A stretch of 64,000 nucleotides of DNA from Winogradskyella eckloniae. GTDB lineage: Bacteria; Bacteroidota; Bacteroidia; Flavobacteriales; Flavobacteriaceae. Shown here piece after piece: positions 18,820 through 27,276 of the stretch. Position 1 is the first letter of the stretch. The number at the start of each line of letters is the position of its first letter. The position numbers and the translations under genes are program-made. The stretch covers positions 372,001 to 436,000 of the forward strand of contig NZ_JABRWP010000002.1 in the NCBI RefSeq assembly GCF_013249045.1, in the 5' to 3' direction. The notes under the pieces were generated by a model. That model was not told where the DNA came from, did no database searches, and saw only the letters and a program-made list of their open reading frames with translations.

Positions 18820-20556
18820 TTATTCTAATCTTATATCTGAAACACTTGCGCCAGTCGGAATCATTGGGAAAACATTGTCTTCCTTTTCTACTCTTACTTC
18901 TAAGAAATAAGGACCATCACAATCTATCATTTCTTTTACGGCTGCTTTTAAATCTTTTCGTTCTGAAACTTTTTGTGCTTCTATTTGGTAGCCTTTTGCA
19001 ATAGCTACAAAGTCTGGGTTAACCATTTCTGTAGAGGCATAACGTTTATCAAAAAATAGCTGTTGCCATTGACGAACCATACCAAGGAATTCATTGTTTA
19101 ATACAACTATTTTTACAGGTACTTTTTGTTGAAAAATAGTGCCTAATTCTTGAATATTCATTTGGTAACCACCATCACCTGCAATCATTATAACTTCGCG
19201 TTCTGGAGCTGCCATTTTTGCGCCAATAGCTGCAGGTAGTGCAAATCCCATGGTACCTAATCCACCAGAGGTTATATTACTTTTACTAACATTAAATTCT
19301 GCGTATCTACAAGCGATCATTTGATGTTGTCCAACATCACTAACTATTGCAGCTTTTCCTTCTGTTTGTATGTTGATTTCTTTCAATACTTCACCCATTG
19401 TTAAACCGTCTTTGGTTGGGTGTAGGTCGTTTTTAATAACCTTATCGAATTCTATTTGATATAAATCCTTAAATTTTTGATGCCATTGGGAATGTGTATT
19501 TGTGTTGAGCAATGGTAATAATGCTTTAAGACTTGATTTAGCATCGCCTAAGACTGCGACATCTGTTTTTACGTTTTTATCAATTTCTGCTGGATCAATT
19601 TCAAAATGTACAATCTTTGCTTGCTTGGCATAAGTAGCTAAATTGCCTGTAACTCTGTCATCAAAACGCATTCCGATTGCAATTAATACATCGCACTCAT
19701 TTGTTAATACATTGGGTGCATAGTTTCCGTGCATTCCAACCATTCCAACATTTAAATGGTGTGAGCTCGGAATTGCTGAAGCTCCTAAGATTGTCCATGC
19801 GGAAGGAATTCCTGATTTTTCTATTATAGCTTTAAACTCGTCTTCTGCTTTACCTAAAATAACACCTTGTCCCCAAACAATAAGTGGCTTTTTTGCGTTA
19901 TTCATAAGTTCTGCGGCAGCTTTTAAAGCAGATGTATCTGTTTTTGGTACAGGTTTATAGCTTCTAACACCAGTACATTTTTTGTACTGGAAATCAAACT
20001 CTTCAAACTGGGCATCTTTAGTAATGTCAATTAAAACAGGTCCTGGTCTACCGCTTTTAGCAATATAAAATGCTTTTGCTAAGACTTCAGGGATTTGAGA
20101 TGCTTTAGTGATTTGGCAGTTCCATTTAGTAACAGGTGTTGATATGCCTACAATATCAGTTTCTTGAAAGGCATCACTACCGAGTAAATGAGAACCAACT
20201 TGACCGGTAATGCAGACTAAAGGCGTAGAGTCAATTTGAGCATCTGCAATACCGGTAATTAAATTAGTAGCTCCTGGTCCAGATGTTGCCATGGCGACAC
20301 CAACTTTCCCAGAGATTCGCGCATAACCTTGAGCGGCGTGAGCTGCTCCTTGTTCGTGACGCGTTAGTACATGATGAATTTGATCTTGATATTTAAATAA
20401 TTCATCATACACAGGCATTATTGCTCCTCCAGGATAACCATAAAGAGTTGTAACACCTTCAGCTAATAAGCACTTTATAACGGCCTCACTACCAGAAATT
20501 CTTTCTGTAGTTTTAGTGCTTTTAGAATTGTTGTTTATTGTTTGAGTTTCTTTCAT
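18820..20556 (-). CDS. ilvB: Acetolactate synthase large (catalytic) subunit
   Basis: This 578-residue ThDP enzyme condenses pyruvate with pyruvate or 2-oxobutanoate. The N-terminal block GSEAVIKCLLAEGVTTLYGYPGGAIMPVYDEL holds the region with the catalytic glutamate, which follows in HEQGAAHAAQGYAR. The ThDP-Mg motif is GDGGYQMNIQELGTIFQQKVPVKIVVLNN-type sequence near residue 455 (GDG to NN). FDDRVTG and GMRFDDR mark the FAD-binding region. It begins 12 bp after ilvD, so the two are tightly coupled. Confidence 0.96.
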   Translation of the reverse strand: MKETQTINNNSKSTKTTERISGSEAVIKCLLAEGVTTLYGYPGGAIMPVYDELFKYQDQIHHVLTRHEQGAAHAAQGYARISGKVGVAMATSGPGATNLITGIADAQIDSTPLVCITGQVGSHLLGSDAFQETDIVGISTPVTKWNCQITKASQIPEVLAKAFYIAKSGRPGPVLIDITKDAQFEEFDFQYKKCTGVRSYKPVPKTDTSALKAAAELMNNAKKPLIVWGQGVILGKAEDEFKAIIEKSGIPSAWTILGASAIPSSHHLNVGMVGMHGNYAPNVLTNECDVLIAIGMRFDDRVTGNLATYAKQAKIVHFEIDPAEIDKNVKTDVAVLGDAKSSLKALLPLLNTNTHSQWHQKFKDLYQIEFDKVIKNDLHPTKDGLTMGEVLKEINIQTEGKAAIVSDVGQHQMIACRYAEFNVSKSNITSGGLGTMGFALPAAIGAKMAAPEREVIMIAGDGGYQMNIQELGTIFQQKVPVKIVVLNNEFLGMVRQWQQLFFDKRYASTEMVNPDFVAIAKGYQIEAQKVSERKDLKAAVKEMIDCDGPYFLEVRVEKEDNVFPMIPTGASVSDIRLE

Positions 20557-20568
20557 TTACGCTTTTTT

Positions 20569-22248
20569 TTAGAATTCATCCGTTACACATCCTTTAGACG
20601 CAGATGAAACTGTTTTTGCATATTTATATAGAACACCACGTTCAAATTTTAATTCTGGTGCTTTCCATTTTTGTCTTCTTCGTTGTAATTCCACTTCAGA
20701 TACTTCTAAGGAAATGGAGTTAGTTTCAGCATCAATTGTAATGATGTCGCCATCCTTTACTACTGCAATTGTGCCGCCTTCTTGTGCTTCTGGTGTGATA
20801 TGTCCTACAACAAAACCATGTGTTCCGCCCGAAAATCTTCCATCAGTAATTAAGGCAACATCCTTACCTAAGCCAGCTCCCATTATGGCTGCAGTAGGTT
20901 TTAGCATTTCTGGCATTCCAGGTCCTCCTTTTGGTCCTTCGTATCTAATGACCACCACGTCGCCTTTCTCTACTAAACCATCTCTAATGCCGTCGTTTGC
21001 TGCATATTCACCTTCAAAAACTTTGGCTTTTCCTCTAAAACAAAGGCCTTCTTTGCCAGTGATTTTAGCCACACTACCTTCTGTTGCTAAGTTGCCATAC
21101 AGCATACGTAAGTGTCCGGAAATCTTAATTGGTTCTTCAATCGGTTTAATAACATCTTGTCCTTCAGTTAAATCTGCAACATCGAGTAAATTTTCTGCAA
21201 TAGTTTTACCTGTAACCGTTAAACAATCACCATGAATTAAACCTTTTTTCAATAGATATTTTAACACTGCAGGAATGCCTCCCACAGCATGTACATCTTC
21301 CATTAAATATTTTCCACTCGGTTTTAAATCTGCTAAAAAAGGTGTGTTATCGCTAATATCTTGAAAATCTTTCAGTGTAAAATCAATTTGAGCCGCTCTT
21401 GCGATAGCTAAAAAATGTAATACAGCATTTGTAGAGCCTCCTAGTATAGTGACTAATCTTACCGCATTTTCAAGAGATTTTCTTGTTATTATATCTGAAG
21501 GTTTAATGTCTTTTTCTAATAACACTCTTAAAGCTTCTCCTGCTTTTATAGATTCTTGCTGCTTTTCTTCACTCAGTGCTGGGTTTGAAGAATTGAATGG
21601 TAATGTCATTCCTAAAGCTTCTATTGCAGAAGCCATAGTGTTCGCTGTATACATGCCTCCACAGGCACCAGCTCCAGGACAAGCCTTTTCAACGATGTTC
21701 TGATATTCGCCTTCATCCATGGTTCCAGCAACTTTACTTCCCCAAGCTTCAAAAGCAGAAACGACGTCTAATTTTTTGCCATTATGACAACCTGAATCAA
21801 TTGTGCCTCCATATACCAAAATTGATGGACGATTTAGTCTAATCATAGCCATGAGCGCACCAGGCATATTTTTGTCACATCCTACTACAGTAACGAGTCC
21901 ATCGTAACTCATCGCTTGTACAACTGTTTCCATAGAGTCAGCAATAATATCACGAGATGGTAGTGAATATCGCATTCCTGGTGTTCCCATTGAAATACCA
22001 TCACTAACACCAATAGTGTTAAAAATTAACCCAACTACATCTTTGTTTTTTGTACCTTCTTTGACCAGCTTGGCTAGGTCATTAAGGTGCATGTTGCAAG
22101 GGTTGCCTTCGTATCCTGTACTGGCAATACCAACAATGGGTTTGTAGAAATCTTCTTTGGTTAATCCAATAGCATGCAACATAGCTTGTGCTGCTGGTTG
22201 CGTTGGATCTTGTGTAACTGTTTTGCTGTATTTGTTTAATTGACTCAT
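20569..22248 (-). CDS. ilvD: Dihydroxy-acid dehydratase
   Basis: This 559-residue Fe-S dehydratase makes the 2-oxo acid precursors of valine and isoleucine. Cluster cysteines are in [14 protein letters not shown] near residue 122 and [17 protein letters not shown] near residue 194, with a third expected near residue 50 in the segment ending [19 protein letters not shown] and [13 protein letters not shown] near the C-terminus are family signatures. It is the first gene of the ilv operon. The 280-bp upstream region before the island boundary is AT-rich and I saw no clear leader peptide or riboswitch in it. Confidence 0.96.
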   Translation of the reverse strand: MSQLNKYSKTVTQDPTQPAAQAMLHAIGLTKEDFYKPIVGIASTGYEGNPCNMHLNDLAKLVKEGTKNKDVVGLIFNTIGVSDGISMGTPGMRYSLPSRDIIADSMETVVQAMSYDGLVTVVGCDKNMPGALMAMIRLNRPSILVYGGTIDSGCHNGKKLDVVSAFEAWGSKVAGTMDEGEYQNIVEKACPGAGACGGMYTANTMASAIEALGMTLPFNSSNPALSEEKQQESIKAGEALRVLLEKDIKPSDIITRKSLENAVRLVTILGGSTNAVLHFLAIARAAQIDFTLKDFQDISDNTPFLADLKPSGKYLMEDVHAVGGIPAVLKYLLKKGLIHGDCLTVTGKTIAENLLDVADLTEGQDVIKPIEEPIKISGHLRMLYGNLATEGSVAKITGKEGLCFRGKAKVFEGEYAANDGIRDGLVEKGDVVVIRYEGPKGGPGMPEMLKPTAAIMGAGLGKDVALITDGRFSGGTHGFVVGHITPEAQEGGTIAVVKDGDIITIDAETNSISLEVSEVELQRRRQKWKAPELKFERGVLYKYAKTVSSASKGCVTDEF

Positions 22249-22529
22249 AGTTTATTTAGGCAAAAATGATTTGCAGGAACTAAATTACTTGATATGCGAT
22301 GGATTTATAATTAAGTTCATAATTTTTTTCTAAAGTCAGATGTGTTAGAGAGGTTTTAAATACGTGAAATTCAATGATTTAGATAAGAATTAATATGATG
22401 TTCAAGCGTGTTTAAATTTTTAAATAAGAGTAATAGTTAAAAGCAATAAATTAACGATTTAACATTTTTTTTAAAGAAATTAAACTAAATGTGCGTTTCG
22501 GTAAAGGATAGTGCAATGTTTTAAACCAA

Positions 22530-22569
22530 AAAACTCGCAACTTTCTAAATTTAGAATGTTACGAGTTTT
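22530..22569 (-). terminator. Old tRNA-Phe terminator, now stranded at the left island boundary
   Basis: A long imperfect hairpin (AAAACTCG...CGAGTTTT, extended inward by AACTTTCTAAA/TTTAGAATGTT) is followed on the - strand by a T run. It lies a few bases beyond the 13-bp tRNA 3'-end copy at 22574. This is exactly where the terminator of the tRNA-Phe gene would have been before the island inserted. Confidence 0.75.
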
Positions 22570-22573
22570 GGTG

Positions 22574-22586
22574 GTGGTGCCTCCAG
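22574..22586. repeat. attL: 13-bp copy of the tRNA-Phe 3' end
   Basis: GTGGTGCCTCCAG here is identical to the bases at 49266-49278, which form the acceptor-stem and T-arm edge of the intact tRNA-Phe gene. The integrase gene starts about 180 bp inside. This is the usual geometry of tyrosine-recombinase insertion into the 3' end of a tRNA gene. The true crossover core may be shorter than the shared 13 bases. Confidence 0.85.
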
Positions 22587-22713
22587 TACCATTATTTGCT
22601 TGAACCTGTGTTATACTATTTTATATAATAACCTATTTATCCCTTTATTTATAATACGTGTGAGATATTTTAAATAATTTATATACTTTTGTAATAACAA
22701 TAATTAAAGGAGA

Positions 22714-22735
22714 TGTTGTCCCTTTTGTTGTCCCT
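22714..22735 (+). repeat. Left pair of TGTTGTCCCT motifs (candidate integrase arm sites)
   Basis: TGTTGTCCCT occurs at 22714-22723 and 22726-22735, separated by two bases. The same pair with the same spacing and orientation is found at 49198-49219 near the other island end. The pair lies between attL and the integrase start, so binding there could also repress the integrase promoter. Confidence 0.65.
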
Positions 22736-22762
22736 TTATTATATAAATCATTAATTGAGATT

Positions 22763-24058
22763 ATGAGTAAGTCAATTAAACCAACTTCGGGAACGATTAA
22801 ATATAGATTAAAAGATGGTAATGCCAAAAAAGAAACCTCTATAATTTTAGATTATAGTTTTGGTAGAAACAATCGCATAAAATTTGCCACGGGTTATAAG
22901 GTTTTACCTAAAAATTGGGATAAAACATATCAAAGAATTAGAGCAGTATCTACAATAAGAAATAGGGAAAAAGTTAATAGTGATTTATTGAACTTCTCTT
23001 CAGAATTTGTAGAAGCAGTTTCTAAATTAGAAGATTTAGAAAAGCAAAATAAGAATATATTGAAATCACTATTGTTTAAAATAGTGAGAAAGAATGAAAA
23101 CAACGACAAGCTGATAACTACTTTTTTTGAATTTGCTGATGATTATATTGAAAAAAGAGAAAATCAAGCAAAGAATATTGATGCTGTAAAATTAAGCCCA
23201 ATTACTATTAGGTCTTATAAGCAAACTGTTAATAGACTAAAAGAATTTAATACTCGTGTTAACTATAATTTAGATTTTGAGAGTATTAATTTGAATTTTT
23301 ATTATACGTTTATAAAATATTTAGAGGATAATAATTATTCTGTGAACACAATAGGAAAGCATATAAAGAATTTAGTAACTATTTTGAATAGAGCTACTGA
23401 AGATGGAATTAATACTAATCTTAAATATAAACACTCTGAGTTTAAAATGGTCTCTGAAGAAACTGTTTCTATTTATCTTACCGAAGCTGACATAGATGCT
23501 TTATATAAAACAGACCTGTCTAAAACAAAAGATTGGGAACTAGCTAGAGATATATTTTTAATTGGCTATTACACAGGGCAGAGAGTTTCAGATTATAATG
23601 GAATTACTAAAGACCAAATTAAAACCTTTAATGGAAAAGAAGTATTTGAATTTAAACAACAAAAAACGAATAAGCGTGTTTATGTTCCAATTCATAGACG
23701 TGTTAAAGAAATCATGGAACAACGTTATAATGGTTTTCCACCTCGTAAATTGAATAATCCAGATATTAACGAATACATTAAAGAAGCTGGAAGAAAAGCA
23801 GAGATAAACGAGCAAGTCACAATAACAAAAACGGTTGGTGGAAAAAAGACATCAGAAACTGTTCCTAAGCACAAGCTCATTGTTTCTCACACTGCACGAA
23901 GATCATTTTGTACAAATGCATATTTATCTAAAATGCCAACAATTGATATTATGTCTATTAGTGGTCATTCTACAGAACGAGAGTTCTATAAATATATTAA
24001 AGTTACACCTCAAGAAAGAGCTGTAAAAATTGCTGATAGTGATTTTTTTAAAAATTAA
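22763..24058 (+). CDS. Tyrosine recombinase / integrase of the island
   Basis: This 431-residue site-specific recombinase is expected to integrate and excise the island at tRNA-Phe. The N-terminal part (about 1-110) is the arm-binding region typical of Bacteroidetes integrases, followed by a SAM-like core-binding domain (about 115-225, YIEKRENQ to NRATEDG). The catalytic residues are complete: Arg274 (TGQRVSDY), His376 and Arg379 (HTARR), His402 (SGHS) and the nucleophile Tyr411 (FYKYI). The gene reads into the island from attL. All five residues are present, so it is probably active. Confidence 0.93.
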   Translation: MSKSIKPTSGTIKYRLKDGNAKKETSIILDYSFGRNNRIKFATGYKVLPKNWDKTYQRIRAVSTIRNREKVNSDLLNFSSEFVEAVSKLEDLEKQNKNILKSLLFKIVRKNENNDKLITTFFEFADDYIEKRENQAKNIDAVKLSPITIRSYKQTVNRLKEFNTRVNYNLDFESINLNFYYTFIKYLEDNNYSVNTIGKHIKNLVTILNRATEDGINTNLKYKHSEFKMVSEETVSIYLTEADIDALYKTDLSKTKDWELARDIFLIGYYTGQRVSDYNGITKDQIKTFNGKEVFEFKQQKTNKRVYVPIHRRVKEIMEQRYNGFPPRKLNNPDINEYIKEAGRKAEINEQVTITKTVGGKKTSETVPKHKLIVSHTARRSFCTNAYLSKMPTIDIMSISGHSTEREFYKYIKVTPQERAVKIADSDFFKN

Positions 24059-24076
24059 TTATTCAATAACCTATAA

Positions 24077-24835
24077 ATGAATTACGAAGATGCATTTGCA
24101 ATCGATGATCTGCCAAGTTTAGATCAAGAAAAGAAAGATTATAAGTTTAACCTAAAAAATTACAGTAATTACGAGCCGAAATTGGTTGACGATTTCTATT
24201 TAAAGTACTTTATACGTTTGCTGCTTTTTGAAACTCGAATTTTAGAACTTCGTGGGTTTTTAAAGCATCATTACGATTATTGTAACGACCCAGAGCTCTA
24301 CTATTCGGTTCTTGATTTTGAGGTTATACCTAAAATTGAGGAGATTATTGACCATGCACAGGTGCTCCTAGAAGGAAGAGGCTATAATAATGAAGTAAAG
24401 TTAGAAAATGGCTTCACAGAAAGTGAAGGTGTCATACAAAATTATGATTTAGATTATCCACTAATGTTACATCAAACATGTTTTAACAGAAAACAGAAAG
24501 AATTTGCAAAAAGAGTTGAAATCATTAATAATTTTATTCTAGACTACAAAGATGAAAAAGTGAAAAAACCATTAAAGTGGATAGCAGGTCCATCTCAGTT
24601 AGCTGTAATTATTCAAGAGTTAATTTTGCAAGGTTATATGGAAGGTGATACGCGAAACGGCGATGTAAATTGCCGTAAATTGGCACGAGAACTTTACGAT
24701 GTTTTTGATATTAAAGATTGTGATTCAGCTAGCTCAATAGAAATATATCTCAGTCCAGGTAATAAGCGACATAAAGGAGCAAAACAAAAATTTGATGATA
24801 GAAACTTTCTTATTCCTCCAGCTCGATTAACATAA
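24077..24835 (+). CDS. RteC-like protein of the integrative element
   Basis: This 252-residue protein has no enzymatic motif that I recognise. The C-terminal ~90 residues (LKWIAGPSQLAVIIQELILQGYM, then LARELYDVFDIKDCDSAS, then basic RHKGAKQKF) match the layout of the C-terminal part of RteC, a helical regulator that controls excision of Bacteroides conjugative transposons. The N-terminal part is acidic and helical (LLLFETRILELRGFLKHHYDYC). It starts 18 bp after the integrase stop. A regulatory role in excision is inference from this resemblance and position. Confidence 0.6.
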   Translation: MNYEDAFAIDDLPSLDQEKKDYKFNLKNYSNYEPKLVDDFYLKYFIRLLLFETRILELRGFLKHHYDYCNDPELYYSVLDFEVIPKIEEIIDHAQVLLEGRGYNNEVKLENGFTESEGVIQNYDLDYPLMLHQTCFNRKQKEFAKRVEIINNFILDYKDEKVKKPLKWIAGPSQLAVIIQELILQGYMEGDTRNGDVNCRKLARELYDVFDIKDCDSASSIEIYLSPGNKRHKGAKQKFDDRNFLIPPARLT

Positions 24836-24900
24836 TTATTTTAATACTGTTTATAAACTGACGTATACACCTAAATTTTAAAAAAAACTGTGTTGTAGAG

Positions 24901-24908
24901 TATTTTTG
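24901..24908 (+). promoter_or_regulatory. Candidate -7 box (TATTTTTG) upstream of the HTH gene
   Basis: TATTTTTG fits the Bacteroidetes -7 consensus TAnnTTTG and lies 27 bases before the preferred ATG at 24936. No good -33 TTG at the usual distance is visible, so the call is tentative. It would start a transcript for the HTH, replication and ATPase genes. Confidence 0.45.
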
Positions 24909-24935
24909 CATTGTAAAACATTAAACACAGGTCAA

Positions 24936-25223
24936 ATGAAGTCTACACAACTTAATATTTATCAAAGGATACTCGATGAGCTTACTGAAAATATCCTGAT
25001 TGGTGTTGATAGGAAGTTAAAATCGTATTTTGATAAATACAAGCCATCCAAAAAAGAGGAAGATGAACTTCTTACGGTTGATGAAACTCTTAAAATCCTA
25101 AAATGTTCTAAACAAGCCCTTTGGAATTGGCGTAAAAATGGTATTCTGCCAAGCTATCGAATGGGGAATCGTGTCTACTACAAAAAGAGTGATATTTTTT
25201 CCAAACTCACTAAACAGGAGTAG
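24936..25223 (+). CDS. Small helix-turn-helix protein (excisionase / AlpA-like)
   Basis: I start this gene at the ATG at 24936, giving 95 residues; an upstream ATG at 24906 lies at the end of the likely -7 box and is unlikely. The C-terminal ~50 residues form a MerR/excisionase-type HTH_17 domain: ELLTVDETLKILKCSKQALW, then NWRKNGILPSYRMGNRVYYK. Such proteins in Bacteroidetes integrative elements bind att regions as excision factors or act as small regulators. The next gene starts two bases after its stop, so they are translationally linked. Confidence 0.8.
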   Translation: MKSTQLNIYQRILDELTENILIGVDRKLKSYFDKYKPSKKEEDELLTVDETLKILKCSKQALWNWRKNGILPSYRMGNRVYYKKSDIFSKLTKQE

Positions 25224-25224
25224 C

Positions 25225-25890
25225 ATGATAAACACAGGATTTATAATGCTCTATCGCGAGCTAATCGATTGGGAATGGTATACAGATGTTAATACTTGTA
25301 AATTGTTTGTACATTGTTTACTTAAGGTCAACTATAGCAAAAAACGATGGCGTGGAATTGTAATAAATAAAGGGGAGTTTATTATATCGCTTGAAAAACT
25401 TGCAGTCGAAACAGGTCTTACTGTGAGTAAAGTAAGAACTGCTTTGTCAAAATTGGAAGCAACAGATTATATCAAAGTAGAAACTACAACAGCTTTTACT
25501 AAAATCAGTATTCCTGAATTAAGTGGTTTCGTTGTAGAAACAAATCAGCCAAAGAATGATAAACCTAACGACATACAAAATAGCACGCCATTATTAAACT
25601 CTTCGCAAACGATTAACAATCCATTAGCAACTACGAATACTAATAATAATATATTAAAAAATAGAAAAAAGATATTTAGAGATAAAGTCTTTGCTCTCTC
25701 TAATTTTAATATTAAAATTTTAGAATCTTTTTTTAATTATTGGAGTGAATTAAATACCAATCAAACAAAAATGCGTTTTGAAGAACAACAATTTTTTGAG
25801 ATAGAGAAAAGACTTAAAAAATGGGTTTCAAATGAAAAACACCCAGATAAGATATCAAAACCTAAGAGCAAATTACTCACAAATAGGTAA
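25225..25890 (+). CDS. DnaD-like / replisome-organiser-type replication protein
   Basis: The protein starts at the ATG at 25225, preceded by AGGAG; a longer frame from 25138 overlaps the HTH gene and is not used. Its 221 residues open with GFIMLYRELIDWEWYTDVNTCKLFVHCLLKVNY, followed by a winged-helix (KGEFIISLEKLAVETGLTVS, then RTALSKLEATDYIKVET). This is the N-terminal layout of phage replisome organisers. A low-complexity Asn-rich linker (NNPLATTNTNNNILKN) leads to a C-terminal helical part. Paired with the next gene, it probably recruits host helicase to an origin on the element. Confidence 0.72.
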   Translation: MINTGFIMLYRELIDWEWYTDVNTCKLFVHCLLKVNYSKKRWRGIVINKGEFIISLEKLAVETGLTVSKVRTALSKLEATDYIKVETTTAFTKISIPELSGFVVETNQPKNDKPNDIQNSTPLLNSSQTINNPLATTNTNNNILKNRKKIFRDKVFALSNFNIKILESFFNYWSELNTNQTKMRFEEQQFFEIEKRLKKWVSNEKHPDKISKPKSKLLTNR

Positions 25891-25896
25891 TTAATT

Positions 25897-26628
25897 ATGC
25901 AAAGAATTGGTGAAACTCAAAAAACAGGTCAATTATTAAATCGGATGTTTAAAGACAAAAAGACACAATCGTCAAAAATAGTTATAAAGCAAATGGATGA
26001 GATCTCTAAGGCAGAATTATGGAAGATATTTACTAGAACATTCTTTAATATGTATGGAAAAAAGTTAAAACAAGATGAGGATGCATTAAAAAACCTGAAA
26101 GTAATATTCTATTATTTTCTGCGAGATGAAAAATTCTTCAAATGTAAAAATTTAAGAAGTGATATTACCACCCCCTCTTTAAAAAAAGGACTTTTAATAA
26201 TTGGAGGCTATGGTTTAGGGAAGTCGAACTATTTTGAGGTTTTTGAAAAAGTGTTTCAAAACTTTCCTAGTTTAAGGTTTAAATTTTATACCTCAAAAGA
26301 ATTGGTTCAAAATTATGAAATGTGTCAGACACCATTAGATAAAGAATGGTTTTTTAAAGATGTAAATAGAAAATACATGTTTATAGATGACATAAATTCA
26401 GAACGTTTAGCCAGTAATTATGGTAAAGTTGATGTTATTGAGGAGGTGTTAGCGAACAGGTACGATAAAAAATTAACAACATTTGCTTCATGTAACTATA
26501 CCAATAGCGATAAATGTGCTCAACAAACTTTAGAAGATCTTGGACTGCGTTATGGCGGTCGCATTTACGATCGATTACATGAAATATTTAATATTATTGA
26601 ATTTGTTGGGGTAAGTTATAGAAGATAA
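25897..26628 (+). CDS. DnaC-like AAA+ ATPase (helicase loader)
   Basis: This 243-residue ATPase shows Walker A GGYGLGKS at residues 103-110, Walker B FIDD at 162-165 and a sensor-1-like asparagine in FASCNYTNSD near residue 208. The C-terminal arginine-rich end (YGGRIYDRLHE) fits the arginine finger of DnaC/IstB-type loaders. With the DnaD-like protein six bases upstream it forms a replication-initiation pair as found in phages and satellites. An IstB-type transposition helper is less likely because no IstA transposase is near. Confidence 0.78.
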   Translation: MQRIGETQKTGQLLNRMFKDKKTQSSKIVIKQMDEISKAELWKIFTRTFFNMYGKKLKQDEDALKNLKVIFYYFLRDEKFFKCKNLRSDITTPSLKKGLLIIGGYGLGKSNYFEVFEKVFQNFPSLRFKFYTSKELVQNYEMCQTPLDKEWFFKDVNRKYMFIDDINSERLASNYGKVDVIEEVLANRYDKKLTTFASCNYTNSDKCAQQTLEDLGLRYGGRIYDRLHEIFNIIEFVGVSYRR

Positions 26629-26687
26629 CAAAAGGTTAAATTAAACTTTATTTTACGTTTTAATCAATCAAATTCTTAAAAACGACT

Positions 26688-27137
26688 ATGAAAACAGCAA
26701 AATTATGCAACCATTGTTGCCAAACTTTTGAAGCTAGAAGAAGCAATCACGTTTATTGTACAGCAAGTTGTAAAACAAAAGCAAGCTATAAAAGAAATGA
26801 CTATAAATATGTTTCTGGTCACTATCAAAAGAAAGAAACATTACCAAAAGCTGAAGGTTTAAGCCTGCCTACAAAAATCGATATTATAGATTCCATAAAA
26901 AGCTTAGAAACAAAGATTGAAAGTATTCAAAAAGCACCAATGATTGATGTAAATTCTATTTCAAATACGGCTATAGGAGCAGCTACAGCAGATGTAGCAG
27001 TTTTTGCAGCAAAGAAATTATTTGCACCTAACTCACTACCTGCTACAAAAGGAGATATTGCAATTTTAAAGAATGAGTTAAATCAACTAAAAAGATTGAT
27101 TCAGAACAGTACACCAAATAAGTCGTCATTATTTTGA
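26688..27137 (+). CDS. Small zinc-ribbon protein, function unknown
   Basis: The 149-residue protein begins with a probable zinc-binding module: Cys7 and Cys10 (CNHC) with Cys24 and Cys28 (CTASC), and many lysines. The middle is a short coiled-coil segment (DIIDSIKSLETKIESIQK), then a small-residue-rich stretch (NTAIGAATADVAVFAAKKLF), then a second helix (DIAILKNELNQLKRLIQN). I do not recognise the family. Its place at the end of the integration/replication module suggests a DNA-binding accessory protein of the element. Confidence 0.6.
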   Translation: MKTAKLCNHCCQTFEARRSNHVYCTASCKTKASYKRNDYKYVSGHYQKKETLPKAEGLSLPTKIDIIDSIKSLETKIESIQKAPMIDVNSISNTAIGAATADVAVFAAKKLFAPNSLPATKGDIAILKNELNQLKRLIQNSTPNKSSLF

Positions 27138-27276
27138 AATTCCATGATTGTTAATTAATCTATTTCTCATAAGATTTCTTACTTTTATACAACCACATTA
27201 ATTATGTTAAAATTTGTGGATCAATTAATATGACTAAGCCTTTGGTATTTTTTAGAAAATTGACTAAACTTTATTA

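Noticed and set aside
20714..21235. 173-residue open frame on the + strand opposite ilvD
   Set aside because: It is a shadow of the well-conserved ilvD gene, rich in Pro/Ser, with no recognisable domain or start context.
22645..22827. 60-residue frame on the - strand across the integrase start
   Set aside because: It overlaps the integrase promoter and start, includes the arm-site repeats and shows no domain.
23588..23815. 75-residue frame on the - strand inside the integrase gene
   Set aside because: Antisense to the catalytic domain of the integrase; Phe-rich composition is a by-product of AT-rich sequence.
25138..25224. Upstream extension of the DnaD-like protein
   Set aside because: It overlaps the HTH gene in another frame, whereas the ATG at 25225 has an AGGAG and begins the conserved GFIMLYREL block.
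25897..26628. IstB-type transposition helper from an insertion sequence
   Set aside because: No IstA-type transposase or terminal inverted repeats are near, and the partner is a DnaD-like replication protein.
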